From: Leeuwenhoekiella aequorea
GTDB lineage: Bacteria > Bacteroidota > Bacteroidia > Flavobacteriales > Flavobacteriaceae
Direction of reading: 5' to 3'
Assembly: GCF_004104375.1 (NCBI RefSeq)
Contig: NZ_QOVM01000002.1
Location: 1 to 64,000 of the forward strand
DNA length: 64,000 nt
Shown: piece after piece, positions 27,617 to 38,900 of the stretch
Position numbering within the stretch: position 1 is the first letter of the stretch
How the letters are laid out: every line of letters starts with the position of its first letter
Notes under the pieces: generated by a model
The model's database searches: none
What the model was told of the DNA's origin: nothing
What the model saw: only the letters and a program-made list of their open reading frames with translations
Translations under genes and position numbers: made by a program

Positions 27617-28661
27617 TTTGATTATAATAATAGGTTAGTATGTCTCCTGAGATTTTTGATACTGATGACTCTTTGTATAATGTTAGTTTAGGTGCAGCTA
27701 AACCTTTTTTAAAGTTTGTACTTCCTTTAAAAACTCGTGCTTCATCCCACAGATTGTTGTCTATAAAATGCTGAAGTGTTATCGTACCACCTTCTATTAT
27801 TACAGATTGCAAGTCTTCAGAATAAAGAAGATCACAAATTTTATAAGGTAGTTCTGTATCAAACTTCATAGTATGATACGTTACATTTTTTGAATCAATT
27901 CTCTCTTGTTCAGTAATCACTACTGTGGGTGTGCTACTATCAAGCAATTTACTATCCGTTTTAATAACCAAGTTTCTATCTAAAACAACGCGAGTGGGAG
28001 AGTGGCCGTACCATTCACGGGTGGTTAATTCTGGATCATCTGCTTGTGCGGTATTTGTTCCTACTAAAATACTTTGCTCTTCTGAACGCCATTTATGCAC
28101 GCATATTTTTGTGTGTGGATTAGTAATCCAGAATGGCTGTTTTTCTTGTCTAAAAATAGTATCGGGTGCAATGAAACCATCGTTACTTTCTGCCCATTTT
28201 AAAAGTATGTAAGGTCGTTTATTATTATGATAGGTAAAAAAGCGTTTATTTAAATCCTGACATAGTTTTTCTAAAACCCCTACTTGAACTTCACAACCTG
28301 CATCCAATAATTTTTTTATGCCTTTACCAGCAACTTGAGCAAATGGGTCTACGGTACCTATAACAATTTTCTTTATTCCTTTTGCAATTATTAAATCACT
28401 GCAAGGAGGAGTTTTTCCAAAATGGCTACAGGGTTCCAGACTTACATAAATAGTAGACTCTTTTAATAAATCTTGATTAGAAACGCTATTTATTGCAATT
28501 ACTTCAGCGTGGGCTTCTCCGGCTTTGCGATGCCAACCTTCACCTATAATTTTTCCGTTATAGACAATTACACTCCCTACCATAGGGTTGGGGTAGGTAG
28601 TTCCTAGTCCGTTTTTAGCGAGTTGCACGCAACGTGCCATGTATTTTTCGTGTATCTTCAC
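27609..28661 (-). CDS. ribD: Riboflavin biosynthesis deaminase/reductase
   Basis: The 350-residue bifunctional enzyme performs the second and third steps of riboflavin synthesis. The N-terminal deaminase has the zinc site with His51, Glu53 (AHAEV), Cys78 (EPCSH) and Cys87 (PPCSD). The C-terminal reductase has SNDGFIA, VGTNTAQADDPELT and EGG motifs. The start is GTG at 28661, which keeps the conserved MKIHEKYM N-terminus; an ATG seven codons later is the alternative. Confidence 0.95.
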   Translation of the reverse strand: MKIHEKYMARCVQLAKNGLGTTYPNPMVGSVIVYNGKIIGEGWHRKAGEAHAEVIAINSVSNQDLLKESTIYVSLEPCSHFGKTPPCSDLIIAKGIKKIVIGTVDPFAQVAGKGIKKLLDAGCEVQVGVLEKLCQDLNKRFFTYHNNKRPYILLKWAESNDGFIAPDTIFRQEKQPFWITNPHTKICVHKWRSEEQSILVGTNTAQADDPELTTREWYGHSPTRVVLDRNLVIKTDSKLLDSSTPTVVITEQERIDSKNVTYHTMKFDTELPYKICDLLYSEDLQSVIIEGGTITLQHFIDNNLWDEARVFKGSTNFKKGLAAPKLTLYKESSVSKISGDILTYYYNQND

Positions 28662-28694
28662 AAGCTCAAAAATACCAATTAAAACTAAGATAGG

Positions 28695-29174
28695 ATGTTA
28701 CAAATTAGGCCAGTTGAGCTTCAGGATAATTCTAAGCTCGCTGAAACTATTAGAACGGTTTTGATAGAATTAGGTGTTCCTAAAGTAGGAACTGCTTATG
28801 CAGATACGTCACTAGACTTCATGTATGAAACCTACAGAGCAAGTAATGAATCTTACTTTGTAATCACCGATGGTAATCGCATTGTAGGTGGTGCGGGGAT
28901 TGCTCCTTTAGCAAATTACGAAGGTAATACCTGCGAGCTGCAGAAAATGTATTTGCTTGCCGAAGTAAGAGGTTTAGGCTATGGTATGCAGTTAATACGA
29001 ACCTGCCTGGATTTTGCTCTTGCTGCGGGATTTGAAGATGTATATTTAGAAACTATGCCTTATATGAAAAATGCTCAAAGATTATATGCTAAAGCCGGTT
29101 TTGAATATATAGATGCACCATTAGGAAATACAGGTCATAGCGCTTGCCCGATTTATATGCTAAGAAAGCTGTAA
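28695..29174 (+). CDS. GNAT family N-acetyltransferase
   Basis: The 159-residue protein has an acetyl-CoA-binding motif A, MYLLAEVRGLGYGMQLI, and a C-terminal AQRLYAKAGFEYI segment. The substrate is unknown. Its TAA overlaps the prmC ATG by one base (TAATG), and the LOG gene overlaps prmC in the same way, so the three genes are translated as a coupled operon divergent from ribD. Confidence 0.9.
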   Translation: MLQIRPVELQDNSKLAETIRTVLIELGVPKVGTAYADTSLDFMYETYRASNESYFVITDGNRIVGGAGIAPLANYEGNTCELQKMYLLAEVRGLGYGMQLIRTCLDFALAAGFEDVYLETMPYMKNAQRLYAKAGFEYIDAPLGNTGHSACPIYMLRKL

Positions 29175-30025
29175 TGAAACTAAAATTATTTAAAGAGCAA
29201 TTTTATAATAAGCTGGAGTCTAAGTTTCCGCAGTCTGAAATTGCTACATTTTTTAAGATACTAATCGATAGCTATCTTTCTATAAAACCCGTAGACCTGG
29301 TGCTCAATCCAGATTTAGAATTGAGCGTTGAGCAACTGAAATTAATGAAAACTGCTGAAGAGCGTTTACATACAAATGAACCCATTCAGTATATAATAGG
29401 AGAGACAGAATTTTATGGATATCCGTTTGAAGTGACAGATGCTGTACTAATTCCTCGACCTGAAACAGAAGAATTAGTAGAATGGATTACTAAAGACTTA
29501 CAAGAACAGGTATTTACAAACCTCTCAATTCTAGATATAGGCACCGGATCAGGATGTATTGCAATTAGTCTGGCAAAAAACCTTCCAAATGCTAAAATTT
29601 CGGCAATTGATATTTCAGAAAGAGCTATAGAATTAGCCCAGCGCAATGCTGAGAAAAACGCTGTTTCAGTAAATTTTTTAGAACGAGATATACTCAATAC
29701 CTCAGTTTTACCTCATAAATACACGGTAATTGTTTCAAACCCGCCTTATGTACGTAATCTGGAAAAGGCAGAAATAGTATCTAATGTATTAGATCACGAA
29801 CCTGAATTAGCCTTATTTGTAGATGATAATGACCCCTTAATTTTTTATCGAAAAATTAGTGAGTTGGCATATTCGTTTTTAGAAGAAGAGGGTATTTTGT
29901 ATTTCGAGATCAATCAGTATCTTGGTGCAGAAACTATAAATCTTATAAAAAATATAGGTTTTACCACTGTTGAATTGCGTGATGATTTTGCAGGAAAACC
30001 TAGAATGATTAAAGCAAAACGTTGA
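29174..30025 (+). CDS. prmC: Release factor glutamine methyltransferase
   Basis: The 283-residue enzyme methylates the Gln of the GGQ loop in release factors RF1 and RF2. Counted from the ATG at 29174, the SAM-binding DIGTGSG is at 121-127 and the catalytic NPPY at 189-192. The frame extends ten codons upstream from a TTG, but the ATG that overlaps the stop of the GNAT gene is preferred. Confidence 0.96.
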   Translation: MKLKLFKEQFYNKLESKFPQSEIATFFKILIDSYLSIKPVDLVLNPDLELSVEQLKLMKTAEERLHTNEPIQYIIGETEFYGYPFEVTDAVLIPRPETEELVEWITKDLQEQVFTNLSILDIGTGSGCIAISLAKNLPNAKISAIDISERAIELAQRNAEKNAVSVNFLERDILNTSVLPHKYTVIVSNPPYVRNLEKAEIVSNVLDHEPELALFVDDNDPLIFYRKISELAYSFLEEEGILYFEINQYLGAETINLIKNIGFTTVELRDDFAGKPRMIKAKR

Positions 30026-30615
30026 TGAACAATTTAAAATCTATTTGTGTTTTCTGCGGAAGCAGTGAGGGAACAGATCCTATAATCGTTAAAGAAGCGC
30101 AACAACTTGGAGTTGAATTTGCCAAACGCAATATTGACTTAATTTATGGCGGTTCAAAAATAGGGATAATGGGTAAAATAGCAATTTCGTGTATAGAAAA
30201 TGGTGGCAAAGCAATAGGCATTATTCCACAATTTTTAAAAACTAAAGAGATTGTTCATGAAGGTCTTGATGAACTCATCACCACTCAAAATATGCACGAG
30301 CGAAAGCTTAAAATGCAGGAAATGAGCGATGGTTTTATAACTCTTCCAGGAGGTTTTGGCACTTTTGAAGAGCTTTTTGAAATTATTACCTGGAGTCAAT
30401 TAGGTTTACACCATAAGCCTATAGGAATATTAAATTCTAATGGTTTTTATGATCATCTAATTGCAATGCTGGATGAGATGGTATCCAGAGGGTTTTTAAA
30501 GCCTGAAAACAGAGCATTGCTCATTGAAGATACAGATATTGAGAAACTATTTAATAAGATGGAGAATTTTGTACCAGATTATTCTACAAAATTATTAAAA
30601 CCGGAAAATACCTGA
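30025..30615 (+). CDS. LOG family protein (cytokinin riboside 5'-monophosphate hydrolase-like)
   Basis: The 196-residue Rossmann-fold protein has VFCGSSEG near the N-terminus, YGGSKIGIMG, and the active-site block PGGFGTFEE at 108-116. LOG enzymes remove ribose 5-phosphate from nucleotide derivatives. The ATG at 30025 overlaps the prmC stop as TGATG; a TTG one codon upstream is less likely. Confidence 0.93.
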   Translation: MNNLKSICVFCGSSEGTDPIIVKEAQQLGVEFAKRNIDLIYGGSKIGIMGKIAISCIENGGKAIGIIPQFLKTKEIVHEGLDELITTQNMHERKLKMQEMSDGFITLPGGFGTFEELFEIITWSQLGLHHKPIGILNSNGFYDHLIAMLDEMVSRGFLKPENRALLIEDTDIEKLFNKMENFVPDYSTKLLKPENT

Positions 30616-30662
30616 TTTTAAATAATTCTCATATTTACTAATTGCCCAATTTCCATTTTTAA

Positions 30663-32657
<1,995 letters not shown>

Positions 32658-32682
32658 TAATTTTGATAGACTATAAGAAAAT

Positions 32683-33372
32683 ATGAAACCTACTAGATTC
32701 TGGTACTTAGCACTCTTAAGTTGCCTGCTATACCTTATTATATCTGAAATTGATATGGAGTGGGGGTTTTATATTAAGCCACTTTATGGGATGTTTTTCT
32801 ATTTGTTTTATTACTATGCGGTAAAGAAACATAGTATTGTTCTTCTCATTTTTCAGATTACTTCTATTATTGCTGAAGTGTTTTTTGTGCTAGATCTGAA
32901 TATGTACTTTGATGAGGTACTGTATTTTTATTTTATAGCAACATCCATGATGCTTTTCTTATTTGTACCTATTTTGAAAATTAAATCTAGGGAAGTAACA
33001 CGAGAAATGACTCTGGAGCCTTTACTTGGAGTCTTATTTTGTGCATATTTAATAGGTCATATGTTGACGCTGTTTTATGATAGCGTACCTAATAAATTAC
33101 TTCTAATAATTGGAGCTGTATTTTTATTTGCCTTCACGGCGGTTTGTTCACTTATACCCTTACGCTCAGGTCATCCTAGTAATATCAAAGCATATATAAT
33201 AGCTGGCACCTTAGTTATAGAGTGTGTAACAGGCTTTATTTATTATTACATGCTTGAAATACCGATCATGTTTTCGGTACTCACGATATCTATCTGTTTT
33301 CATAAGGCCGCAGTAACCTCATATTTTGTAGATGTTACTAAAATTCTTAAGGATCAGGAAGAATATATCTAA
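32683..33372 (+). CDS. Polytopic membrane protein, possibly YhhN-like
   Basis: The 229-residue protein consists almost entirely of seven to eight hydrophobic helices with a short charged C-terminus. The pattern and length resemble YhhN/lysoplasmalogenase-type proteins, but I see no unmistakable signature, so the function is left open. It follows ligA by 25 bases and overlaps the convergent metallophosphatase gene by four bases. Confidence 0.7.
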   Translation: MKPTRFWYLALLSCLLYLIISEIDMEWGFYIKPLYGMFFYLFYYYAVKKHSIVLLIFQITSIIAEVFFVLDLNMYFDEVLYFYFIATSMMLFLFVPILKIKSREVTREMTLEPLLGVLFCAYLIGHMLTLFYDSVPNKLLLIIGAVFLFAFTAVCSLIPLRSGHPSNIKAYIIAGTLVIECVTGFIYYYMLEIPIMFSVLTISICFHKAAVTSYFVDVTKILKDQEEYI

Positions 33373-34277
33373 ACCCTGATTAACGTAGCAGAATTGCTCT
33401 TCTTTCCGTCCATATCAAATTCAAAATCAATTCTCCCTAAATTGACACCGGCCCAGCCTACTTGATTTACAAGCACATCCTTACCTTCGATGTTTTTTAG
33501 AATTTCAGGTTTTGGTAAAAAAGTATGAGTATGCCCACCTATAATTAAGTCGATGTTTTTAGTTTGAGATGCTAGCTTACGGTCAGATATTTTATCGTAT
33601 TTATAATCGTAGCCCAGATGAGAAAGGCTAATAATAAGATCACATTTATGCTCTTCTTTTAATACACGAGTTGTGTCTTGGGCAATTTCTAAGGGGTTGA
33701 GGTATTTTGTTTCTTTCGACAGACTTTCAGTAACGAGTCCATCAAGTTGAATGCCCAATCCAAAAACACCTATTTTAATACCGTCTTTTATAAATATATC
33801 GTAGGGTTTAGTCAGCCCTTCCATAATTGTATTGGTGAAATCATAATTAGCGCTCAGTAACTTAAATTTTGCGTTAGGCATTTGAGCTGCTAATCCGCCA
33901 ACACCATTATCAAAGTCATGGTTTCCTATTGTAGCGGCATCGTAACCCATCATACTCATCAATTTAAATTCGAGTTCTCCACCATAGAAATTAAAATAGG
34001 GAGTGCCTTGAAAGATATCACCTGCATCTAAAAGGAGTGTGTGCGGATTTTCGTTACGTATATTTTGAATAAGCGTCAATCGTCTTGCTACACCACCCTG
34101 ATTTGAAAAAGAAGGATCTTCTACTGGAAAAGGTTCGATGTGGCTATGTACATCATTAGTATGTAAAATGGTGATTTTCTTAGTGCTTCTAGTTTCTGCA
34201 AAAAGATTAAAACTAGGAGTTGTACTTAAAAGCGCAGTCGCAGCACCTGTTTGCATTAAAAACTTTCTTCTTTCCAT
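33369..34277 (-). CDS. Secreted metallophosphatase (5'-nucleotidase N-domain)
   Basis: The 302-residue protein starts with a twin-arginine-type signal (MERRKFL followed by a hydrophobic stretch). Metal-ligand motifs of the calcineurin-like fold are all visible: ILHTNDVHSH, LLDAGDIFQG, TIGNHDFDNG, and IIGGHTHTFL. This is the catalytic half of a UshA-type 5'-nucleotidase; the substrate-binding half is missing here and is encoded by the next gene upstream, five bases away. Together they would hydrolyse extracellular nucleotides. Confidence 0.92.
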   Translation of the reverse strand: MERRKFLMQTGAATALLSTTPSFNLFAETRSTKKITILHTNDVHSHIEPFPVEDPSFSNQGGVARRLTLIQNIRNENPHTLLLDAGDIFQGTPYFNFYGGELEFKLMSMMGYDAATIGNHDFDNGVGGLAAQMPNAKFKLLSANYDFTNTIMEGLTKPYDIFIKDGIKIGVFGLGIQLDGLVTESLSKETKYLNPLEIAQDTTRVLKEEHKCDLIISLSHLGYDYKYDKISDRKLASQTKNIDLIIGGHTHTFLPKPEILKNIEGKDVLVNQVGWAGVNLGRIDFEFDMDGKKSNSATLIRV

Positions 34278-34282
34278 AGAAT

Positions 34283-35032
34283 TTATTCCTTAATAAATCG
34301 ATTGTCGCGTATGGGTGCGATTGTATCCTGTTTTGTAAAGTGATCAATTAAGATACTTCTCATTTTATAATCTAAAATGGTTGTTGATTTTGGATTTGTA
34401 AAAAATACCATTCCGTCTCCACCTTGTTGTAAATAATCATTCGTAGCAATAAAATAGGTTTTGCCATCTTCAATAGCTTTGCCGTTCAAAGTTGCGGAAG
34501 CTAATTCGTTTTCTGAATTTAGAATGAGTTGCATATTTGATATAGGGTGTGCTTTTCCGGTTTTAAGATATTCAAACATAGCCCGCACATCTCCACTTGT
34601 AATTTCTACCACGACAATACTGTTTTCAAAAGGCATAATCTCATATGCGCTTCCCATAGTTACGTCACCTGCACGTAAAACAGATCGTATTCCACCGTGA
34701 TTTAATACAACACCGTCTATATGTTTACCAGTTTTTTTAAAAAATACCGGATCGCCATATTCGAGAACAGTATCTGCCATCATATTGCCAATAGCCGTGT
34801 TGTAAGGGCCATCAGATTTAGATAGACTTTGAGGAGCATAGGCAAGAACTGCGTTCATCTCATCGTCGATACGTTTTTTGTAAGGAGCGATATAGTCAAT
34901 CACCATTTGATTAGACTCAAGGCTGTCTGTGACTGCAATCTGTTTACCTTGTACAGCTTTTAGATTTGCTTGAGAGGGCTTACAGGTAACGAAGAGAAAA
35001 CCTATAAGTATTAGAGTATAAATTCTATTCAT
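34283..35032 (-). CDS. 5'-nucleotidase C-terminal domain lipoprotein
   Basis: The 249-residue protein has a lipoprotein signal ending in FVTC (Cys17) and matches the C-terminal substrate-binding domain of 5'-nucleotidases (NMMADTVLEYG, LNHGGIRSVLRAG, TNDYLQQGGDGMVFF). It has no catalytic domain of its own and is followed at five bases by the metallophosphatase gene. It probably anchors the complex and binds the nucleoside. Confidence 0.92.
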   Translation of the reverse strand: MNRIYTLILIGFLFVTCKPSQANLKAVQGKQIAVTDSLESNQMVIDYIAPYKKRIDDEMNAVLAYAPQSLSKSDGPYNTAIGNMMADTVLEYGDPVFFKKTGKHIDGVVLNHGGIRSVLRAGDVTMGSAYEIMPFENSIVVVEITSGDVRAMFEYLKTGKAHPISNMQLILNSENELASATLNGKAIEDGKTYFIATNDYLQQGGDGMVFFTNPKSTTILDYKMRSILIDHFTKQDTIAPIRDNRFIKE

Positions 35033-35071
35033 ACGTGTTAAATTAGCGGTTTACATTGAGGTATAATTGTC

Positions 35072-35079
35072 TACATTTG
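35072..35079 (+). promoter_or_regulatory. Candidate -7 element ahead of the DUF6913/dapA operon
   Basis: TACATTTG is an exact TAnnTTTG, 17 bases before the ATG at 35097. The expected -33 position holds TTTA instead of TTTG. Confidence 0.45.
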
Positions 35080-35096
35080 CCGCAAAACAAAGGTAA

Positions 35097-35615
35097 ATGT
35101 TTTTAGACGGATGGAAACTATATTCGCTTAAAAGAAAGCTTCAAAAAAGTGTAGAAAATAGCACGTCAAATCATTTTGATAATGGTAACACGCAGCAGAT
35201 TGGGATTGTATTTGATGCACGTTATGTAGATAAAAGCCAAATGCTTGCTCTGGCGCAAGATGTTTTTAACGGTTATGAACTGCAGTTATTCGGGTTTTCA
35301 AATACTAAAACTTCAGAAGACTTAATTGAAAACACAAGTTTTTCAACTCGTGATTTTACGGTATTTGGAGGTATTAAGAATGAGGCATTAAATATGTTTC
35401 TAGCCAAACCTTTTAATATCTTAATAAGCTATTACGATAGAGAAAATGTATTTTTGCAGTTTGTTACATCACAGTCAAAAGCAAGTTTTAAAGTTGGTCT
35501 GCCCGTAGAGGATTTAGGAATAAATGATCTTACAATCAGTACTGATTTAGATAATATTACTTTGTTTAAAATTGAATTAGTAAAGTATTTGAAAATATTA
35601 AAACGCATATACTAA
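35097..35615 (+). CDS. DUF6913-like protein
   Basis: This 172-residue cytoplasmic protein has no signal, no transmembrane helix and no motif I can tie to an enzyme. It looks like the DUF6913 family of Flavobacteriaceae, which is of unknown function. Its stop codon directly abuts the dapA ATG, so the two are co-translated. A role linked to dapA or the following BamD cluster is conceivable but not supported by residues. Confidence 0.75.
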   Translation: MFLDGWKLYSLKRKLQKSVENSTSNHFDNGNTQQIGIVFDARYVDKSQMLALAQDVFNGYELQLFGFSNTKTSEDLIENTSFSTRDFTVFGGIKNEALNMFLAKPFNILISYYDRENVFLQFVTSQSKASFKVGLPVEDLGINDLTISTDLDNITLFKIELVKYLKILKRIY

Positions 35616-36497
35616 ATGCAAGAATTAAAAGGTACAGGAGTAGCGCTAGTTACTCCATTTAAAGAAGATCTAAGCTTAGATCTTGAAGGATTAAGCAATG
35701 TAATTGAAAATTGTATTGCTGGTGGGGTAGATTATCTTGTTGTAATGGGTACAACGGCAGAAAATGCTACATTAACTGAAGATGAAAAGGAAAAGGTTGT
35801 AGCGAAGGCTATCGAAGTTAACGCAGGTAGATTACCTTTAGTACTTGGAGTAGGAGGTAACAATACAACTCGTATTATTCAAGAGCTTACCGAAAAAGAT
35901 TTAAGTGCTTTCACGGCTATCTTATCGGTTTCTCCATATTATAACAGACCCAGCCAAATCGGTATATATGAACACTATAAAGCACTTGCTAGTGTGTCAA
36001 AACTGCCTATAATTTTGTACAATGTACCTGGACGCACAGGAAGTAATGTGCTTCCGGAAACTATTATTAGGTTAGCAAATGATTGCCCAAATATTATAGG
36101 AGTAAAAGAAGCGGCTGGAGATATAACGCAAATGATGCACATTATTAAAGATCGTCCATCTAATTTTCTAGTTATTTCTGGAGATGATGTTTTGGCCTTG
36201 CCTACAATAAGTGCTGGTGGCGATGGTGTGATTTCGGTTTTAGGACAAGGTGTTCCTAAACCATTTTCTAAGATGGTTAAAGAAGGTTTAAATGGTAATT
36301 TTAAGGAGGCTTATGCGTTGCATTATCAATTGATGCCTGCTGCAGACCTTATTTTTGCTGAAGGTAATCCTGCAGGGATTAAAGCGATGCTGGCTCAAAA
36401 AGGGGTTTGTTCAGATACGGTACGGTTGCCATTAGTTGCAGCAAGTATGTCTTTGAGAGCAAATATTGCAACATACTTAAATGACACCGGTCTTTAA
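35616..36497 (+). CDS. dapA: 4-hydroxy-tetrahydrodipicolinate synthase
   Basis: The 293-residue TIM-barrel enzyme condenses pyruvate with aspartate semialdehyde in the lysine/DAP pathway. The Schiff-base lysine is Lys164 in [10 protein letters not shown]; Tyr135 lies in YNVPGRTG; the N-terminal GTT motif reads MGTTAEN, where most DapA proteins have GTTGE. It complements dapF elsewhere in the window. Confidence 0.96.
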   Translation: MQELKGTGVALVTPFKEDLSLDLEGLSNVIENCIAGGVDYLVVMGTTAENATLTEDEKEKVVAKAIEVNAGRLPLVLGVGGNNTTRIIQELTEKDLSAFTAILSVSPYYNRPSQIGIYEHYKALASVSKLPIILYNVPGRTGSNVLPETIIRLANDCPNIIGVKEAAGDITQMMHIIKDRPSNFLVISGDDVLALPTISAGGDGVISVLGQGVPKPFSKMVKEGLNGNFKEAYALHYQLMPAADLIFAEGNPAGIKAMLAQKGVCSDTVRLPLVAASMSLRANIATYLNDTGL

Positions 36498-36521
36498 GTT
36501 TTTTAATCTATAGAAAAAACC

Positions 36522-36529
36522 TATTTTTG
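36522..36529 (+). promoter_or_regulatory. Candidate -7 element very close to bamD start
   Basis: TATTTTTG, an exact TAnnTTTG, ends only four bases before the bamD ATG at 36534. If it is used, the transcript would be leaderless or nearly so. No -33 TTG is visible. Confidence 0.35.
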
Positions 36530-36533
36530 CACG

Positions 36534-37340
36534 ATGTTTTCAAGAATAAATAAGAAAATTATAATAGTAGCAGTTGCAGCAGTGAGTCTGGCATCTTGTA
36601 GTGAGTATCAAAAGGCGTTAAAGTCTGAAGATATGGGTAAGAAGTATGCAATGGCAGATTCTCTATATGACTCTGGTAAATACCGAAAGTCTTTAAAGCT
36701 TTGGGAGCAAATTGTACCTAGCTATCGAGGTAAGCCTCAGGCAGAACGCATTATGTTTTTATATGCAGATGCACACTTTCAGGTAGAAGACTATTATTTG
36801 GCAGGTTATCAGTTTGATCGTTTTGTTTCTGCCTATCCAGATTCAGAAAAAACAGAGGAAGCACAATACAAAGCGGCTTTAAGCTATGCAGAGTTGTCGC
36901 CTAATTATCAGTTAGATCAATCAGAGACTCAAAAAGGTCTTGATCAACTTCAACAATTTATTGCAGCATATCCAGAATCTGAATATACTGAGGATGCTAG
37001 TGAGCGCATTAAGGAGTTGAGTATTAAAATGCAGAAAAAATCTTATGAGATTGCAAAGGGATGGCACAAGATTATGGAGTATCCTACAGCTATATCAGCA
37101 TTAGATGATTTTATTTCAGATTATCCGGGCTCACCTTTTCGTGAAGCAGCATTTTTCTATAAATTAGATTCTCAGTATCAATATGGTTCAAAAAGTATAA
37201 ATGTACTTGTTAGACCTCGACTGGAAGAAGCATTAGAAATGTACGAGACCTTAACACGTTATTTTCCGGAAGGAGAATACAGAGCTCAGGCAGATGAGAT
37301 AAAATTAGATATTGAAAAAATATTAGAAAATTATTCCTAA
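36534..37340 (+). CDS. bamD: Outer-membrane assembly lipoprotein BamD
   Basis: The 268-residue lipoprotein has a signal ending LASC (Cys22) and TPR-like helical repeats such as YADAHFQVEDYYLAGYQFDRF, typical of BamD/YfiO. It supports insertion of beta-barrel proteins into the outer membrane, such as the TonB receptor in this window. The gene is followed by rpoZ and coaBC. Confidence 0.93.
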   Translation: MFSRINKKIIIVAVAAVSLASCSEYQKALKSEDMGKKYAMADSLYDSGKYRKSLKLWEQIVPSYRGKPQAERIMFLYADAHFQVEDYYLAGYQFDRFVSAYPDSEKTEEAQYKAALSYAELSPNYQLDQSETQKGLDQLQQFIAAYPESEYTEDASERIKELSIKMQKKSYEIAKGWHKIMEYPTAISALDDFISDYPGSPFREAAFFYKLDSQYQYGSKSINVLVRPRLEEALEMYETLTRYFPEGEYRAQADEIKLDIEKILENYS

Positions 37341-37358
37341 TTAAATAATTGAATTACT

Positions 37359-37685
37359 ATGGACGTTAAAAATATGGAAGCACCAGTAAATACAGTAACT
37401 CTTAATAGAAGTGAAATTGACGCTCCTACAGGAAATATTTACGAGGCGATCTCAATTATAGCAAAACGTGCTACACAAATTAATACTGAGATTAAAAAAG
37501 AATTATTAGAGAAATTAGATGAGTTTGCTACTTACAGTGACAGCTTAGAAGAGATCTTTGAAAATAAAGAACAAATAGAAGTCTCTAAATTCTATGAGCG
37601 CTTGCCTAAAGCACATGCAATGGCGGTTCAGGAATGGTTAGATGATAAAATATATTTTCGCGATACGACTACACCTACAGAGTAG
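37359..37685 (+). CDS. rpoZ: RNA polymerase omega subunit, Bacteroidota type
   Basis: The 108-residue protein contains the NIYEAISIIAKRATQIN core that corresponds to the omega motif (here with a divergent flank), and an acidic C-terminus. The position between bamD and coaBC is characteristic of Bacteroidota. Omega helps to assemble beta' into RNA polymerase. Confidence 0.9.
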   Translation: MDVKNMEAPVNTVTLNRSEIDAPTGNIYEAISIIAKRATQINTEIKKELLEKLDEFATYSDSLEEIFENKEQIEVSKFYERLPKAHAMAVQEWLDDKIYFRDTTTPTE

Positions 37686-37688
37686 TTT

Positions 37689-38900
37689 ATGTCTATTTTA
37701 AGTGAAAAAAAGGTATTACTTGGAGTAACTGCCGGAATAGCTGCCTATAAAGCAGCTATTTTGGTTAGAGGGTTTATCAAAGCCGGAGCACAGGTACGTG
37801 TGGTTATGACTCCTGAAGCAAAAAATTTTGTAACCCCTTTAACCCTTTCTACACTTTCAAAAAATGAAGTGCATTCTACATTTGTAAGTACAGAAAATGA
37901 GAATGCTGTTTGGAATAATCACGTTGAACTCGGTCTATGGGCCGATTTCTTTGTTATAGCCCCGGCGACAGCAAATACACTTTCAAAAATGGCTTCAGGA
38001 GCTAGTGATAATTTATTATTGGCAACTTATCTTTCAGCTAAATGTCCGGTTTATTTTGCACCTGCAATGGACCTTGATATGTACAAACATTCCAGTACGC
38101 ATCATTCCTTTGAGAAATTAATTGGTTTTGGGAATATTATGATTCCTGCTACGAGCGGAGAATTAGCTAGTGGTCTTGAAGGTCAGGGTAGAATGGCTGA
38201 GCCAGAGGATATTGTTGCGTTTATTGAACGTGATATACTTAGCAAATTACCTTTAAAAGGAAAGAAATTTCTAGTTACAGCAGGACCTACCTATGAATCT
38301 ATTGATCCGGTACGCTTTATAGGAAATCACAGTAGCGGCAAAATGGGATTTGCAATAGCAGAAGCCGCTGCTAACTTAGGAGCATCGGTTTATTTGATAG
38401 CAGGACCCACACATTTAAATACAACTCATAATTTTGTTACTACAATACGCGTTACTTCAGCTGAAGAAATGTTTGCTGAAGTGACTAAGCATTACGATAC
38501 TTGTGATGTAGTGATAGCTGCCGCTGCAGTGGCAGATTATAAACCTGCAGCTGTTGCTAATCAAAAAATTAAGAAGAAAGACAGCGCTTTAGTAATAAAT
38601 TTAGAACCCACGCAAGATATTCTCGCATATATGGGTTCAGAAAAAAAGCAACAATTTTTAGTAGGTTTCGCTTTAGAAACCGAAAATGAGCTTGAAAACG
38701 CAAAAGGTAAATTAAAGCGAAAGAATCTAGATTTGATTGTTTTAAATTCACTAAATGATACAGGTGCCGGTTTTAGAACAGAAACTAATAAGGTAACGTT
38801 CATAACAGCAGACAATCAGATTTTGCCACAAGAACTCAAACCAAAAAATGAGGTTGCTGAAGATCTACTTGATATAATTCAAAAAGGAATACATGTATAA
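37689..38900 (+). CDS. coaBC: Phosphopantothenoylcysteine decarboxylase/synthetase
   Basis: The 403-residue bifunctional flavoprotein makes 4'-phosphopantetheine for coenzyme A. The CoaC half has GVTAGIAAYK, the NHVELGLWAD segment and PAMDLDMY; the CoaB half begins near residue 190 with TAGPTYESIDPVRFI and has IAAAAVADYKP. It starts three bases after rpoZ and overlaps the DUF4835 gene by eight bases. CoaE, the last CoA step, is also in this window. Confidence 0.97.
   Translation: MSILSEKKVLLGVTAGIAAYKAAILVRGFIKAGAQVRVVMTPEAKNFVTPLTLSTLSKNEVHSTFVSTENENAVWNNHVELGLWADFFVIAPATANTLSKMASGASDNLLLATYLSAKCPVYFAPAMDLDMYKHSSTHHSFEKLIGFGNIMIPATSGELASGLEGQGRMAEPEDIVAFIERDILSKLPLKGKKFLVTAGPTYESIDPVRFIGNHSSGKMGFAIAEAAANLGASVYLIAGPTHLNTTHNFVTTIRVTSAEEMFAEVTKHYDTCDVVIAAAAVADYKPAAVANQKIKKKDSALVINLEPTQDILAYMGSEKKQQFLVGFALETENELENAKGKLKRKNLDLIVLNSLNDTGAGFRTETNKVTFITADNQILPQELKPKNEVAEDLLDIIQKGIHV

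Noticed and set aside
32683-33372. Firm lysoplasmalogenase (YhhN) call
   Set aside because: Only helix number and length agree; no diagnostic residues could be confirmed by eye.
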